Below, one piece after another: positions 1 to 7,524 of a DNA stretch of 18,255 nucleotides. Source of the DNA: Pseudomonadota bacterium (GTDB lineage: Bacteria > Pseudomonadota > Gammaproteobacteria > Steroidobacterales > Rariloculaceae). Below the pieces are notes generated by a model. It was not told where the DNA came from, did not search any database, and was given only the letters and a program-made list of their open reading frames with translations. The DNA lies in contig VYEH01000233.1 in NCBI GenBank assembly GCA_009843005.1, positions 1-18,255 of the forward strand, given 5' to 3'. Position numbers and translations under genes: made by a program. Position 1 is the stretch's first letter. Each line of letters opens with the position of its first letter.

Positions 1-1915
1 CCAGCTCTTGCAGTTCCTCCCGTGACCTACCGGCGCGTAATTCCGCGAGGGCCGGCAGGTCGTTCGTAGCTTCTGCCGCGAGAGCTTCCGTCAGCGAAAG
101 CCAGCGGTTGCCCGATGCCCGGGTGGGATGCGCGTCAACCGCGACCAAGGCCGCATTTCCTGTCGCCGCTTCCCTTGCCCGGAAATCCTTGAGCACGTCG
201 TCGAACATCTCTATACCGCAAAGCGCGTGTACGACGCCACCACTGGAAATCGTTGCGGAGAGAAGTTCGTAAAGATCCGAGTCGCATTCGCCGTCATGAA
301 ATTCCACATCGAAGCCCGGCGACAGCAGTTCCATGAGATCCCCGGTGTTCCGCTGCGGCACCAGGCGGTCGAATGGCGAGTGATAGAGGTGAATCCGGCT
401 GTCCTCGGCCGCAACCGTCTCCGCCGGATCGATGATGTTGGCGAAACTGTTGAGTTGCAACATCGTTTTGAGCGTATCGTATCGAGCGTCGCCGCCCAGC
501 ATCCCGGTAATGAAGTCGCCAGCCAGGGCGTCGCCATCGAACACTTCGCTGCGCTCAAGACCGATGTCCGCGTACGCCAGAAGGGGCGGCAGAATCCGAT
601 CCGTCAGGTAGCGCAGGATCGTGTCGGTGTCCACGGTAGGGCACCAGGGACTTCCGTCGCAGGTACCGTTCATGTGCTGCAGCGAGCCTCGAAACGTCCG
701 GTACAGGTCGTGGGGCGCACCGCCGCTGTAGAGTTCCCGCACGCGAATGCCGGTACCGCCGACCTGGTTGGCCAACCAAACGCCGACCGCACTGTGCCCG
801 CCCTGCGAATAGCCCACGATCGACACGTCGGCGTCCTGCGCCGGGTCGTGAAACATCCGGTAGTCGTCGCTGGCCAGGACGGCAGCCACCATGTCGAGCG
901 TATTGTAGGCGACCCGGTTCGCCATCAGGTAGGTCTCCGGCCGGTCGGTTCCGCTGGCGGCATCGCCGGCCGAACCGCCGCGCCCCCAGTTGTCCGGAGC
1001 AATCACCAGGTAGCCCCGGCTGGCGATCAGGTTTGCCAGCAATTGCCCGCCGCCGGTGGCGCTGAGCGAGCCGGGCGTCGAGCCGGTGGCGTGATTCAGG
1101 ATCACGACCCGGTCCTTCCGCTCGAAGCTCCCGCCCGAGACGCTCGCGGCGGCGACATCCGGCATGGCGACGAGTCCCGTGAGGAGGGAGGGTTCGCCCG
1201 CCGGGTTTCTCGACGGGTACGACACGCTATGGGCGACCGCGCCATAGGCCGCGCGGGCGCTCAACTCCGTCCACGACCGTTCCGCAATCTCGCCGACGAT
1301 CCTTGCCACCACGACGGCAACAAGGTGCGGCTCGATGTCGTCCAACAGCGAATCCTCAAGGTAACGGACGAACAATTCGTCGACTTCACTCTGCGGCGTC
1401 ACTATGTGGTCGAGCACGGTCAGGGGTTCGCCACCGCTTCGACGCGTGGAGAAGTCGAGCGTGCCTCGATGCCGGCGGCCGTCATTGGCCTGGGCGTCCA
1501 AGGTGACGCGGTAGGCCGAGAGATCGGCGAACTCGCAAGCGAGCTTATGGTCGAGGAGGTGGTTCGCATTCCCCGTGCTGAGATCGGTCAACGAACGGCG
1601 CACGGCGACGCCTGTTATCCCGCAACCGCCAGAGTAGGTGAACCGCCAACCGGGGTCTGCGGCATGAACGATGTTCACGCCGCTTGTGGCCGGGTCGACG
1701 GCAGTGCCCTGGGCGGGGATGGTATCCAGCAGGGCAATGGGTTCCGGCGCAGGTGTTACGACAGGAGAAGTTCCACCGGGAGAAGTTCCGCCGTCACCGC
1801 GACTGCCCCCACACGAAACAGCCAGAAGCAAGAACCACAACAACAGCGCGGACTGCAACGGGACGCATCGGTAGAACGGACGGAAGCACCCGACTGTAAG
1901 GTGCAGGAGGCGCAA
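1..1915 (-). CDS. Alpha/beta-hydrolase lipoprotein, C-terminus outside the window
   Basis: The frame is open from a TTG at 1915 (directly after an in-frame TAG) to the left edge, 638 codons. The N-terminus is a lipoprotein signal: a few arginines, a Leu-rich stretch, then a lipobox-like AVSC with the lipidated Cys at about residue 35, followed by a Gly/Ser/Pro linker. The catalytic domain shows the oxyanion region ILNHATGS, IAPDNWGGGG, and the nucleophile elbow GYSQGG with Ser at about residue 370. Further on, YHSPFDRLVP supplies a likely catalytic Asp and GGVVHALCGIEMF a likely His, so the triad looks complete. The family is the broad lipase/esterase hydrolase group; the substrate cannot be told. 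Lipid anchoring puts it in the outer membrane or periplasm. No in-frame ATG precedes the signal peptide, so TTG is the best start. It diverges from the amidase gene. Confidence 0.82.
   Translation of the reverse strand, partial: MRLLHLTVGCFRPFYRCVPLQSALLLWFLLLAVSCGGSRGDGGTSPGGTSPVVTPAPEPIALLDTIPAQGTAVDPATSGVNIVHAADPGWRFTYSGGCGITGVAVRRSLTDLSTGNANHLLDHKLACEFADLSAYRVTLDAQANDGRRHRGTLDFSTRRSGGEPLTVLDHIVTPQSEVDELFVRYLEDSLLDDIEPHLVAVVVARIVGEIAERSWTELSARAAYGAVAHSVSYPSRNPAGEPSLLTGLVAMPDVAAASVSGGSFERKDRVVILNHATGSTPGSLSATGGGQLLANLIASRGYLVIAPDNWGRGGSAGDAASGTDRPETYLMANRVAYNTLDMVAAVLASDDYRMFHDPAQDADVSIVGYSQGGHSAVGVWLANQVGGTGIRVRELYSGGAPHDLYRTFRGSLQHMNGTCDGSPWCPTVDTDTILRYLTDRILPPLLAYADIGLERSEVFDGDALAGDFITGMLGGDARYDTLKTMLQLNSFANIIDPAETVAAEDSRIHLYHSPFDRLVPQRNTGDLMELLSPGFDVEFHDGECDSDLYELLSATISSGGVVHALCGIEMFDDVLKDFRAREAATGNAALVAVDAHPTRASGNRWLSLTEALAAEATNDLPALAELRAGRSREELQEL
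1764..1793. repeat. Tandem 15-bp duplication in the hydrolase linker
   Basis: Two adjacent 15-base units, 1764–1778 and 1779–1793, differ at one base. On the minus strand they encode GGTSP twice, just after the lipidated Cys. This looks like slippage expansion of a flexible tether. Confidence 0.8.
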
Positions 1916-2088
1916 CTAGATTCTGGCTTCCCGTGGAACCTGGGTTGAATTCTTGCCGAAAGTCTATCGCAATCAACCACGGGCGCCCGTTTTCGCGTCA
2001 GTCGGTCAGCTAGGCGCGGCATGATCGAACAAACACGGCTGACACCACCAGAGTCTTGAGAGCCTGGAGTCGTTACGGCGCGCCCCGG

Positions 2089-2097
2089 TGCTATCAT
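2089..2097 (+). promoter_or_regulatory. Extended -10 promoter element for the amidase gene
   Basis: TGCTATCAT matches the extended -10 form TGnTAtaaT. Transcription would begin near 2104, downstream of the TTG at 2056 and upstream of the GTG at 2128. This favours the GTG start. I see no convincing -35 hexamer, as is common for extended -10 promoters. Confidence 0.45.
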
Positions 2098-2127
2098 GCA
2101 GCCGGTGCGCAACCCGTACCCTCTGTT

Positions 2128-3012
2128 GTGATCTCTCGAGCGTTACTCGCTTCGGCCCTGGCCTCGTGTGCGCTGCTTGCCTGCACGCCCCTGCGCTTCG
2201 TCGATGCGGTTTCGGAGAACCAGAGCAGCCGCATCGGCCACCTCGTCATTCATTTCACGAGTGGCGATTTCGCCGAATCGTTGCGCGTGTTGACCGAACG
2301 CACTGAGCGGCCCGTCAGCTCGCATTACCTGGTGCCGGAAAACGGCGATCCCACCTATCCGCGCCGGCGACTCAGGGTGTACCGCCTCGTCGGCGACGAT
2401 CAGCGCGCCTGGCATGCCGGACAGAGCCACTGGCGTGGCGATACGGCATTGAACAGCAGTTCCATCGGTATCGAGATCGTGAACCGATCGAGTTGCGTCG
2501 CCGAGGCTCCGGGTAACGAACCGGGTGTACCGGAAGTTCGCTGTGAGTTTCTGGATTACGACCCCGAACAGATCGAACTGGTCATCGAACTCGTCCTGGA
2601 CATCCTTCGACGCCACCCCGGTATCGATCCGGAAGACATTGTCGCGCACTCCGACATCGCCCCCGACCGCAGGCTGGATCCCGGACCGAAATTTCCCTGG
2701 CGCAGACTGTACGAACACGGTATCGGCGCCTGGTACGACGAAGACACCGCGCAACGGTACCGCGAACGCTTCGAGGCAGAGCCCCCGGCGCTCGCACTGC
2801 TGCAGCGGGGGCTCGCCGCCTATGGCTACGACGTTGACGATACCGGCGAACACGATGTGCGCACGCAGTATGCGCTGAGGGCGTTTCAAATGCATTTCAG
2901 GCCATCGGACTGGTCCGGGCAGGCGGATGCCGAAACGGCTGCCATTGTGTTTGCGCTGCTGGAGAAATATCGGCCCCGGTCGCTGGAGGCGCTACTTGAA
3001 ACGTCGTTGTAA
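2128..3012 (+). CDS. amiD: N-acetylmuramoyl-L-alanine amidase, AmiD-type lipoprotein
   Basis: A Zn-dependent Amidase_2 (AmpD/PGRP fold) enzyme that cleaves the MurNAc–L-Ala bond of peptidoglycan; AmiD members are outer-membrane lipoproteins. From the GTG at 2128 (294 aa) the protein begins with a signal peptide ending in the lipobox LLAC. The domain then shows IHFT with the first zinc His, SSHYLV, WHAG, GIEIVN with the likely catalytic Glu, and AHSDIAPDRRLDPGPKFPW carrying the second His and the zinc Asp. The last 70 or so residues (LLQRGLAAYGY…TQYALRAFQMHF) fit a peptidoglycan-binding domain, as in E. coli AmiD (276 aa). The frame extends back to a TTG at 2056, but that start lies upstream of the likely promoter and would bury the signal peptide. 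A soluble AmpD is less likely because of the lipobox. Confidence 0.85.
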   Translation: MISRALLASALASCALLACTPLRFVDAVSENQSSRIGHLVIHFTSGDFAESLRVLTERTERPVSSHYLVPENGDPTYPRRRLRVYRLVGDDQRAWHAGQSHWRGDTALNSSSIGIEIVNRSSCVAEAPGNEPGVPEVRCEFLDYDPEQIELVIELVLDILRRHPGIDPEDIVAHSDIAPDRRLDPGPKFPWRRLYEHGIGAWYDEDTAQRYRERFEAEPPALALLQRGLAAYGYDVDDTGEHDVRTQYALRAFQMHFRPSDWSGQADAETAAIVFALLEKYRPRSLEALLETSL

Positions 3013-3072
3013 CAACGGTAGTCCACGGTAGCGCAATAGACTGGGCGAATCGGCCCTGAAGACAGTAGGCTA

Positions 3073-3127
3073 TTGGCCAGCCACGTCGGCCAACTCCACG
3101 TTTGCGCTGCCGGCACGCCTCGGCAGC
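3073..3127. terminator. Two hairpins between amiD and yggX (weak terminator candidate)
   Basis: The convergent gap holds two perfect inverted repeats: 3073–3078 with 3088–3093 (6 bp), and 3106–3112 with 3121–3127 (7 bp, 8-nt loop). Neither is followed by a T-run on either strand, so intrinsic termination is uncertain. Position between converging genes is the main argument. Confidence 0.3.
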
Positions 3128-3149
3128 AGATCGAAAAGGGAATGTCGGG

Positions 3150-3416
3150 CTATCGCTCGACGAAGTCAGGCGGCTTCTCCGAACCCTCGCCGAAGAAGAA
3201 CTTCTCCATTTCCTTCTCCAGGAATTGTCGCGCCTTGGGCTCGATGGGCGTCAGGCGGTATTCGTTGATCAGCATGGTCTGGTGGCCGAGCCAACGCTGC
3301 CAGGCTATCTTCGAGACGTTATCGTAGATCCGCTGGCCCAGTTCTCCAGGATAAACGGGACGGTCGAGGCCCTCTGCTTCCGTCCCCAAAATGACGCAAC
3401 GTATGGTGCGGCTCAC
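3150..3416 (-). CDS. yggX: Fe(2+)-trafficking protein YggX
   Basis: This 88-aa protein matches the whole YggX family: MSRTI-C-V with the conserved Cys at residue 7, then LGTEAEGLD, YPGELGQRIYDNVS, AWQRWL, QTMLINEYRL, and EKFFFGEG near the end. YggX proteins are cytoplasmic, linked to iron handling and protection of Fe–S clusters from oxidation. The GTG start shares its first G with the TAG stop of mutY (TAGTG), so the two are translationally coupled. The pairing makes sense because MutY carries a [4Fe-4S] cluster, and the same order occurs in E. coli. Confidence 0.96.
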   Translation of the reverse strand: MSRTIRCVILGTEAEGLDRPVYPGELGQRIYDNVSKIAWQRWLGHQTMLINEYRLTPIEPKARQFLEKEMEKFFFGEGSEKPPDFVER

Positions 3417-4492
3417 TATTTCGCCTCCCGTGAGTAACGCGGTCCGTTCGACAGGTCCTGTCTCTTCAGCAGGACCGCGATGGGTGCGGCAACGCCCACC
3501 CGGGGCTCCTGCGTGGGGTTATACCAGAGCCACCCGCCACGATCCATGAGAGCGTTCGCTGCTGCATCCAGCTGGATCTCCAGCGGGTGAATCATGAGAT
3601 CGAAGTGGCTGAAGCCGTGTTTCAGGGATCTGCCGGCCGTGTGCTCGCGGACATCCACGCCCAGATGGCGGTGACACCAGCGCCGTGGATCGTCCTCGGC
3701 CGCGAGTTCCGGCAGGCTGTAGAGCCCACCCCAGATGCCGTTCGGTGGACGCCGTTCCAGCAATACCTCCCGATCCGCGTTGGTGATCAGCAGCATCCTG
3801 ACTTCGCGTTGTGGCCGTTCACGCCGAGGGCGGGGCGTAGGCAGCATCGCCTGCAGACCCCCGATGCGCGCCTTGCAATTTGCGATTAGCGGGCACTCGC
3901 CGCAACGGGGCCGGGTACGGGTACACAGCGTGGCGCCCAGGTCCATGATCGCCTGGGTGTAATCGGCAACCTTCTCGTGCGGTGTATATCGCTCGGCATG
4001 CTCCCACAGGCTCCTCTGCACAGCCGCGCGGCCTGGCCAGCCTTCCACCGCTTCGTAACGGGCCAGCACACGCTTGGCATTGCCGTCGAGAATCGGGGCA
4101 CGCAAGCCGTGAGCGAGAGCCATGATCGCTCCGGCGGTCGAGCGGCCCACACCCGGCAACGTCATGAGCCCCTCTACGGTTGCCGGGAACTCGCCCCCGC
4201 AATCCCGCACTACCGTTCGGGCCGCCGCATGAAGATTCCGCGCCCGGGCGTAGTAACCGAGCCCCGACCAATGTCCGAGTACACGGTCGAGTTCCGCCGC
4301 CGCGAGATCCTCCACGGCCGGGAACGCCGCCATGAACCGCGTGAAGTATGGAACGACGGTCGCCGCCTGGGTCTGCTGGAGCATGATTTCCGACACCCAC
4401 ACGCGATAGGGCGTTCGATTGATCTGCCACGGCAATCCGCGGCGCCCGTGCGCCTCGAACCAGGCAAGCAACCGCTCGGCAAACGGATTCAC
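3416..4492 (-). CDS. mutY: A/G-specific adenine DNA glycosylase MutY
   Basis: Removes adenine mispaired with 8-oxoguanine or G, preventing G:C to T:A transversions. The 358-aa product from the GTG at 4492 is of family length. Seen in order: LPW…TPYRVWVSEIMLQQTQ with catalytic Glu35, the helix-hairpin-helix LPGVGRSTAGAI (112–123), LDGNAKRV with catalytic Asp136, and the [4Fe-4S] motif C190-x6-C197-x2-C200-x5-C206. The remainder is the NUDIX-like domain that reads 8-oxoG (EVLLERRPPNGIWGGLYSLPE; GFSHFDL). All key residues are present. It leads the mutY–yggX pair. In E. coli mutY is divergent from trmB; here a tRNA gene and the DUF305 locus lie between them. Confidence 0.97.
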   Translation of the reverse strand: MNPFAERLLAWFEAHGRRGLPWQINRTPYRVWVSEIMLQQTQAATVVPYFTRFMAAFPAVEDLAAAELDRVLGHWSGLGYYARARNLHAAARTVVRDCGGEFPATVEGLMTLPGVGRSTAGAIMALAHGLRAPILDGNAKRVLARYEAVEGWPGRAAVQRSLWEHAERYTPHEKVADYTQAIMDLGATLCTRTRPRCGECPLIANCKARIGGLQAMLPTPRPRRERPQREVRMLLITNADREVLLERRPPNGIWGGLYSLPELAAEDDPRRWCHRHLGVDVREHTAGRSLKHGFSHFDLMIHPLEIQLDAAANALMDRGGWLWYNPTQEPRVGVAAPIAVLLKRQDLSNGPRYSREAK

Positions 4493-4573
4493 GAGCGCCG
4501 AACAGGACGATGGCGGCTAACAATGTGTTTGGGCATCTTTGTCCGCTGATTTCATGCGGCTGAGTTTGCAGGA

Positions 4574-4597
4574 AGGCAGACCGATCACGGTCTGCCT
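4574..4597. promoter_or_regulatory. 10-bp perfect hairpin upstream of mutY
   Basis: AGGCAGACCG (4574–4583) pairs perfectly with 4588–4597 across a 4-nt loop. Four more pairs (4566–4569 with 4598–4601) are possible after a small bulge. It lies about 80 bases upstream of the mutY start. It has no T-run, so it is not a clear terminator; it could be an operator or leader structure. Confidence 0.4.
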
Positions 4598-4752
4598 GCA
4601 ACATACAATCGGTCGAAAACACCACCCATGATGCCAGGTCGGCTGTAATTCAACGTCCATTCATCGTGACTCCAATTTCTCGTCAGTCAGGGATCGCAAA
4701 CGCTACCAATGAATCGTATCCTCCGGCCTGCGCCATCTCCACCTTGTTCCGC

Positions 4753-4758
4753 TACAAT
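4753..4758 (+). promoter_or_regulatory. -10 box of the tRNA-Gly promoter
   Basis: TACAAT is followed by a GC-rich stretch before the mature tRNA start at 4770, the discriminator pattern typical of stringently controlled stable-RNA promoters. I see no good -35 at the proper spacing. Confidence 0.45.
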
Positions 4759-4769
4759 GGGCCGTCGGC

Positions 4770-4844
4770 GCGGGCGTCGTATAATGGTTATTACCCTAGC
4801 TTCCCAAGCTAGAGACGTGGGTTCGATTCCCATCGCCCGCTCCA
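4770..4844 (+). tRNA. tRNA-Gly, anticodon CCC, CCA encoded
   Basis: The cloverleaf closes fully. Acceptor GCGGGCG (4770–4776) pairs with CGCCCGC (4834–4840), then discriminator T and encoded CCA. The D stem is GTA/TAC, the anticodon stem CTAGC/GCTAG, with loop TTCCCAA placing CCC at 4803–4805 to read GGG codons. The T arm has a 5-bp stem and TTCGATT loop. The next gene begins 58 bases downstream with no obvious terminator between, so read-through is possible. Confidence 0.96.
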
Positions 4845-4902
4845 TTCCGAACCGTGTACCATGTCTCGCCAGGGACACCGTATCTGTATGGGAGCGAATC
4901 CA

Positions 4903-6012
4903 GTGAACATTGCCCCTGACTACCTGCTACGACTGCTTCAGCGCGCATTCGCTGGCGTGTTGCTGCTCGGTATGGCCACCGCCGCCACCGCCCAGGCGCC
5001 CATCGTCCAGCCGGGCGCGCCGGGCGAATCGGCGCGGGAGCTTACGGCCGAAGAGGCGGCCAATATCGCCGTGATGAGCCACTCGCCGGACGACGTCCGG
5101 TTCATGCAGGACATGATTCCGCACCACAACCAGGCCGTGCAGATGGCCGAACTCGTGGAAGATCGCACCAACCGGCCGGAGGTGGTCGACGCGGCGGGGC
5201 GCATCACGCTGTCCCAGCAGGACGAAATGGAATTCATGGAGCGGTGGCTGAACGACCGCGGCGAGCAGGCGCCGGAGCCGACGGATCACGATGCGATGCA
5301 CACGAGCCATCGAATGGCCGGCATGGCCACGCAGGAACAGATGGCGGAACTGGCCGCGTCCGAGGGTACCGACTTCGACCGGATGTTCCTGCAGTTGATG
5401 ATCACCCACCACGAAGGGGCGGTGACGATGGTCGAGGACTTGCTCGAACAACCGGGTTCCGCGTACGACCCGATGTTGTTCGAGTTCGCCAATGACGTCA
5501 CCAACGACCAGACCGCCGAGATCGAGCGGATGCATGCCTTGCTCATCACGCTGTCGGACGACCCGCGCGCAGGTCTCGCGGCCGGATTCGACGACGCGGG
5601 CCAGGCGCTGATGAACATGGAACTCGTGGCCTCGCTGCCCAAGCCGCCCGGTTTCTACGACCTGGAGAACCCGGCCGAACTGCCGCCGGAGCGCCCTCGG
5701 GATGACGATGGCGATACCGACAGCGAAGGCGAAGATGCCGAGGACCGCGACGAAGACGGAGACAACGGGGACCGGGAAGACGCCGACGATGGCGAGGACG
5801 AGGAAGACGACGGTGAATGGGACCGCTCTCCGCTGCTGAATTTCTCCAATTCAGACATGGCCTTCAGGGACGACGTCCTGTTCGCGGGCAGTTACCACGG
5901 CTTCAATATCTACCGGCTCGATGAAGGCGGCTTGCCGGAGCAAATCAGCTCCGTGGTTTGCCCGGGCGGGCAGGGCGATGTCTCGGTCGTCGGCGACCTG
6001 CTGATCTTGTAG
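4903..6012 (+). CDS. Secreted tandem DUF305 protein, 5' part of a TAG-interrupted gene
   Basis: From the GTG at 4903, with GGAG at 4890–4893 as ribosome site, there are 369 codons before TAG. The ATGs at 4861 and 4888 are in frame but would place a long tail before the signal peptide. The signal peptide ends AQA at residue 32. Two DUF305 (four-helix, ferritin-like) repeats follow, each with its His-His core: MIPHHNQAVQM (H74, H75) and MITHHEGAVTM (H169, H170), separated by a Met/His-rich segment (DHDAMHTSHRMAGM). Characterised DUF305 proteins such as cyanobacterial CopM bind copper, so periplasmic metal binding is an inference. Residues about 267–305 are almost entirely Asp/Glu with Gly. The protein then enters a beta-propeller (FAGSYHGFNIYRL) that continues in frame past the stop. 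Confidence 0.82.
   Translation: MNIAPDYLLRLLQRAFAGVLLLGMATAATAQAPIVQPGAPGESARELTAEEAANIAVMSHSPDDVRFMQDMIPHHNQAVQMAELVEDRTNRPEVVDAAGRITLSQQDEMEFMERWLNDRGEQAPEPTDHDAMHTSHRMAGMATQEQMAELAASEGTDFDRMFLQLMITHHEGAVTMVEDLLEQPGSAYDPMLFEFANDVTNDQTAEIERMHALLITLSDDPRAGLAAGFDDAGQALMNMELVASLPKPPGFYDLENPAELPPERPRDDDGDTDSEGEDAEDRDEDGDNGDREDADDGEDEEDDGEWDRSPLLNFSNSDMAFRDDVLFAGSYHGFNIYRLDEGGLPEQISSVVCPGGQGDVSVVGDLLIL
6010..6012 (+). other. In-frame TAG between DUF305 and propeller halves
   Basis: The stop is at codon 370 counted from 4903. The same frame stays open on both sides for hundreds of codons and encodes one continuous propeller domain (GDLLIL–stop–VDQTRGRLDCG). In LVIVD-type relatives as I recall them, serine commonly stands here before V-[DE]-x-T-R-G-R. 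A single C-to-A change of TCG would produce this TAG. Confidence 0.8.
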
Positions 6013-7392
6013 GTGGACCAGACCCGGGGGCGGCTCGACTGCGGGCTCGAAGGCATTGTCGAGGACGTCAGCGACGATCGATTCCGTGGGATTCGCATAT
6101 TCGACATCGGCGACCTGACCCGGCCGGTGCAGGTGGGCACGGTGCAGACCTGCCGCGGTTCGCACACTCACTCGGTCGTCACCGCGGACGACGAAAGGAT
6201 CATCGTCTACAACTCCGGCACCTCCCGAATCCGCGAAGAGGAGGAGCTGGAAGGCTGCATCGACGAATCGCCCGGCGACTACCGGACGGCGCTGTTCCGC
6301 ATCGATGTCATCGAGATCCCCGTGGACAATCCCGCAGGTGCCCGCATCGTTCACAGCCCCGCCGTGTTCGCCGACCCCGAGGACGGCACCCTGGCGGGCC
6401 TCTGGCGCGGCGGCGACCATGGCGACGAAACCCAGGAGTCCAGACCCACCGACGAGTGTCACGACATCACCGTGTTCCCGGAACTCGGCATTGCTGCCGG
6501 CGCCTGCTCGGGCAATGGCATCCTGTTCGATATCTCCGATCCACTGAACCCCCAGCGCATGGATGAGGTCGTCGACCAGGGCTTCGCCTACTGGCATTCG
6601 GCGACGTTCAACAACGACGCCACCAAGGTCCTGTTCACCGATGAATGGGGCGGCGGCGGCATGCCCCGCTGCCGTGCCTTCGATCCGCTCGACTGGGGCG
6701 CGGACGCCATCTACGACATCGTCGACGGGCAACTCGAGTTCCGCAGCTACTTCAAGATGCCGGCCCCGCAGACCGAGCAGGAAAACTGCGTGGCGCACAA
6801 CGGCTCCGTCGTGCCGGTCCCGGGCCGCGACATCTTCGTTCAAGCCTGGTACCAGGGCGGCATTTCCGTGATCGACTTCACCGATTCGAGCAACCCGGTC
6901 GAGATCGCGTACTTCGACCGCGGACCCATCGATGCGGAACACATGATCGGCGGCGGCTATTGGTCCGCATACTGGTACCAAGGGAAAATCTACGGTACCG
7001 AGATCGTGCGCGGCCTGGATGTGCTGTCGCTGACGCCGAGCGAGTTCCTGTCCGAAAACGAAATCGCCGCGGCTGCGCTGGCCGACCAAGGCAGCCTGTT
7101 CAATCCTCAGCAGCAATTGAAGTACGACTGGCCGGCCGACCCGGCGGTGGCCCGGGCCTATCTGGATCAACTCGCACGAAGTGATGAAGTTTCGGTGTCG
7201 TTCACGGCCGATCTGGATACCGCCCTGAGCCGTACGGAATCGGCGCTTCAGGAAGGCTCGGGCGACGAAGAACTGGCCGCCAGACTTGAATCACTGGCGG
7301 CAGTGCTGGAATCGGGCGACGACGGCATCACGACGAGACGGCAGGCTGCGCTGGCGGAGACACTGGGCGGAATTGCGGCCAGGTTGCGCTGA
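6013..7392 (+). CDS. LVIVD-type beta-propeller, 3' part of a TAG-interrupted gene
   Basis: This frame (459 codons) continues the DUF305 gene after the TAG. Visible propeller features are repeated blade endings of the type IRIFDIGDLTRPVQVGTVQTC, ILFDISDPLNPQRM and ISVIDFTDSSNPVEIAYFDRG. They match LVIVD-repeat proteins, which are secreted and mostly uncharacterised. Cysteines recur (DCGLEG, TCRGSHTHS, DECHD, ENCVAH), and several HxH or H-rich spots could bind metal. The C-terminal 100 residues (SVSFTADLDTALSRTESAL…) look helical. The first codon is GTG, but there is no signal peptide and only a weak purine run before it. Separate translation would leave the propeller cytoplasmic and lacking its first blade, so this is best read as part of a broken or misread single gene. 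Confidence 0.75.
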   Translation: MDQTRGRLDCGLEGIVEDVSDDRFRGIRIFDIGDLTRPVQVGTVQTCRGSHTHSVVTADDERIIVYNSGTSRIREEEELEGCIDESPGDYRTALFRIDVIEIPVDNPAGARIVHSPAVFADPEDGTLAGLWRGGDHGDETQESRPTDECHDITVFPELGIAAGACSGNGILFDISDPLNPQRMDEVVDQGFAYWHSATFNNDATKVLFTDEWGGGGMPRCRAFDPLDWGADAIYDIVDGQLEFRSYFKMPAPQTEQENCVAHNGSVVPVPGRDIFVQAWYQGGISVIDFTDSSNPVEIAYFDRGPIDAEHMIGGGYWSAYWYQGKIYGTEIVRGLDVLSLTPSEFLSENEIAAAALADQGSLFNPQQQLKYDWPADPAVARAYLDQLARSDEVSVSFTADLDTALSRTESALQEGSGDEELAARLESLAAVLESGDDGITTRRQAALAETLGGIAARLR

Positions 7393-7524
7393 GACACGCG
7401 ATCCGGTACGTCCGGGACTCTACCCGGCGGGTGCGAGAGACCAGACGCTGGTGTCCATGAACCGATTTACCGTCGGCTTCGATCACGCGCCGTTGTCGTA
7501 AGGCGTGACAGGGAAGGACCCGCC

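Noticed and set aside
128..1948. 606-codon plus-strand ORF
   Set aside because: The minus strand of the same region encodes a lipoprotein hydrolase with a full catalytic triad and lipobox-like signal. The plus frame has no recognisable motifs and is a GC-rich antisense shadow.
4687..4878. 63-codon minus ORF containing MGIEPTSLAWEA
   Set aside because: This is the antisense translation of the tRNA-Gly gene, a familiar false ORF.
5851..7170. 439-codon minus-strand ORF opposite the propeller
   Set aside because: It is antisense to a domain with clear propeller repeats; it shows no motif or ribosome site of its own.
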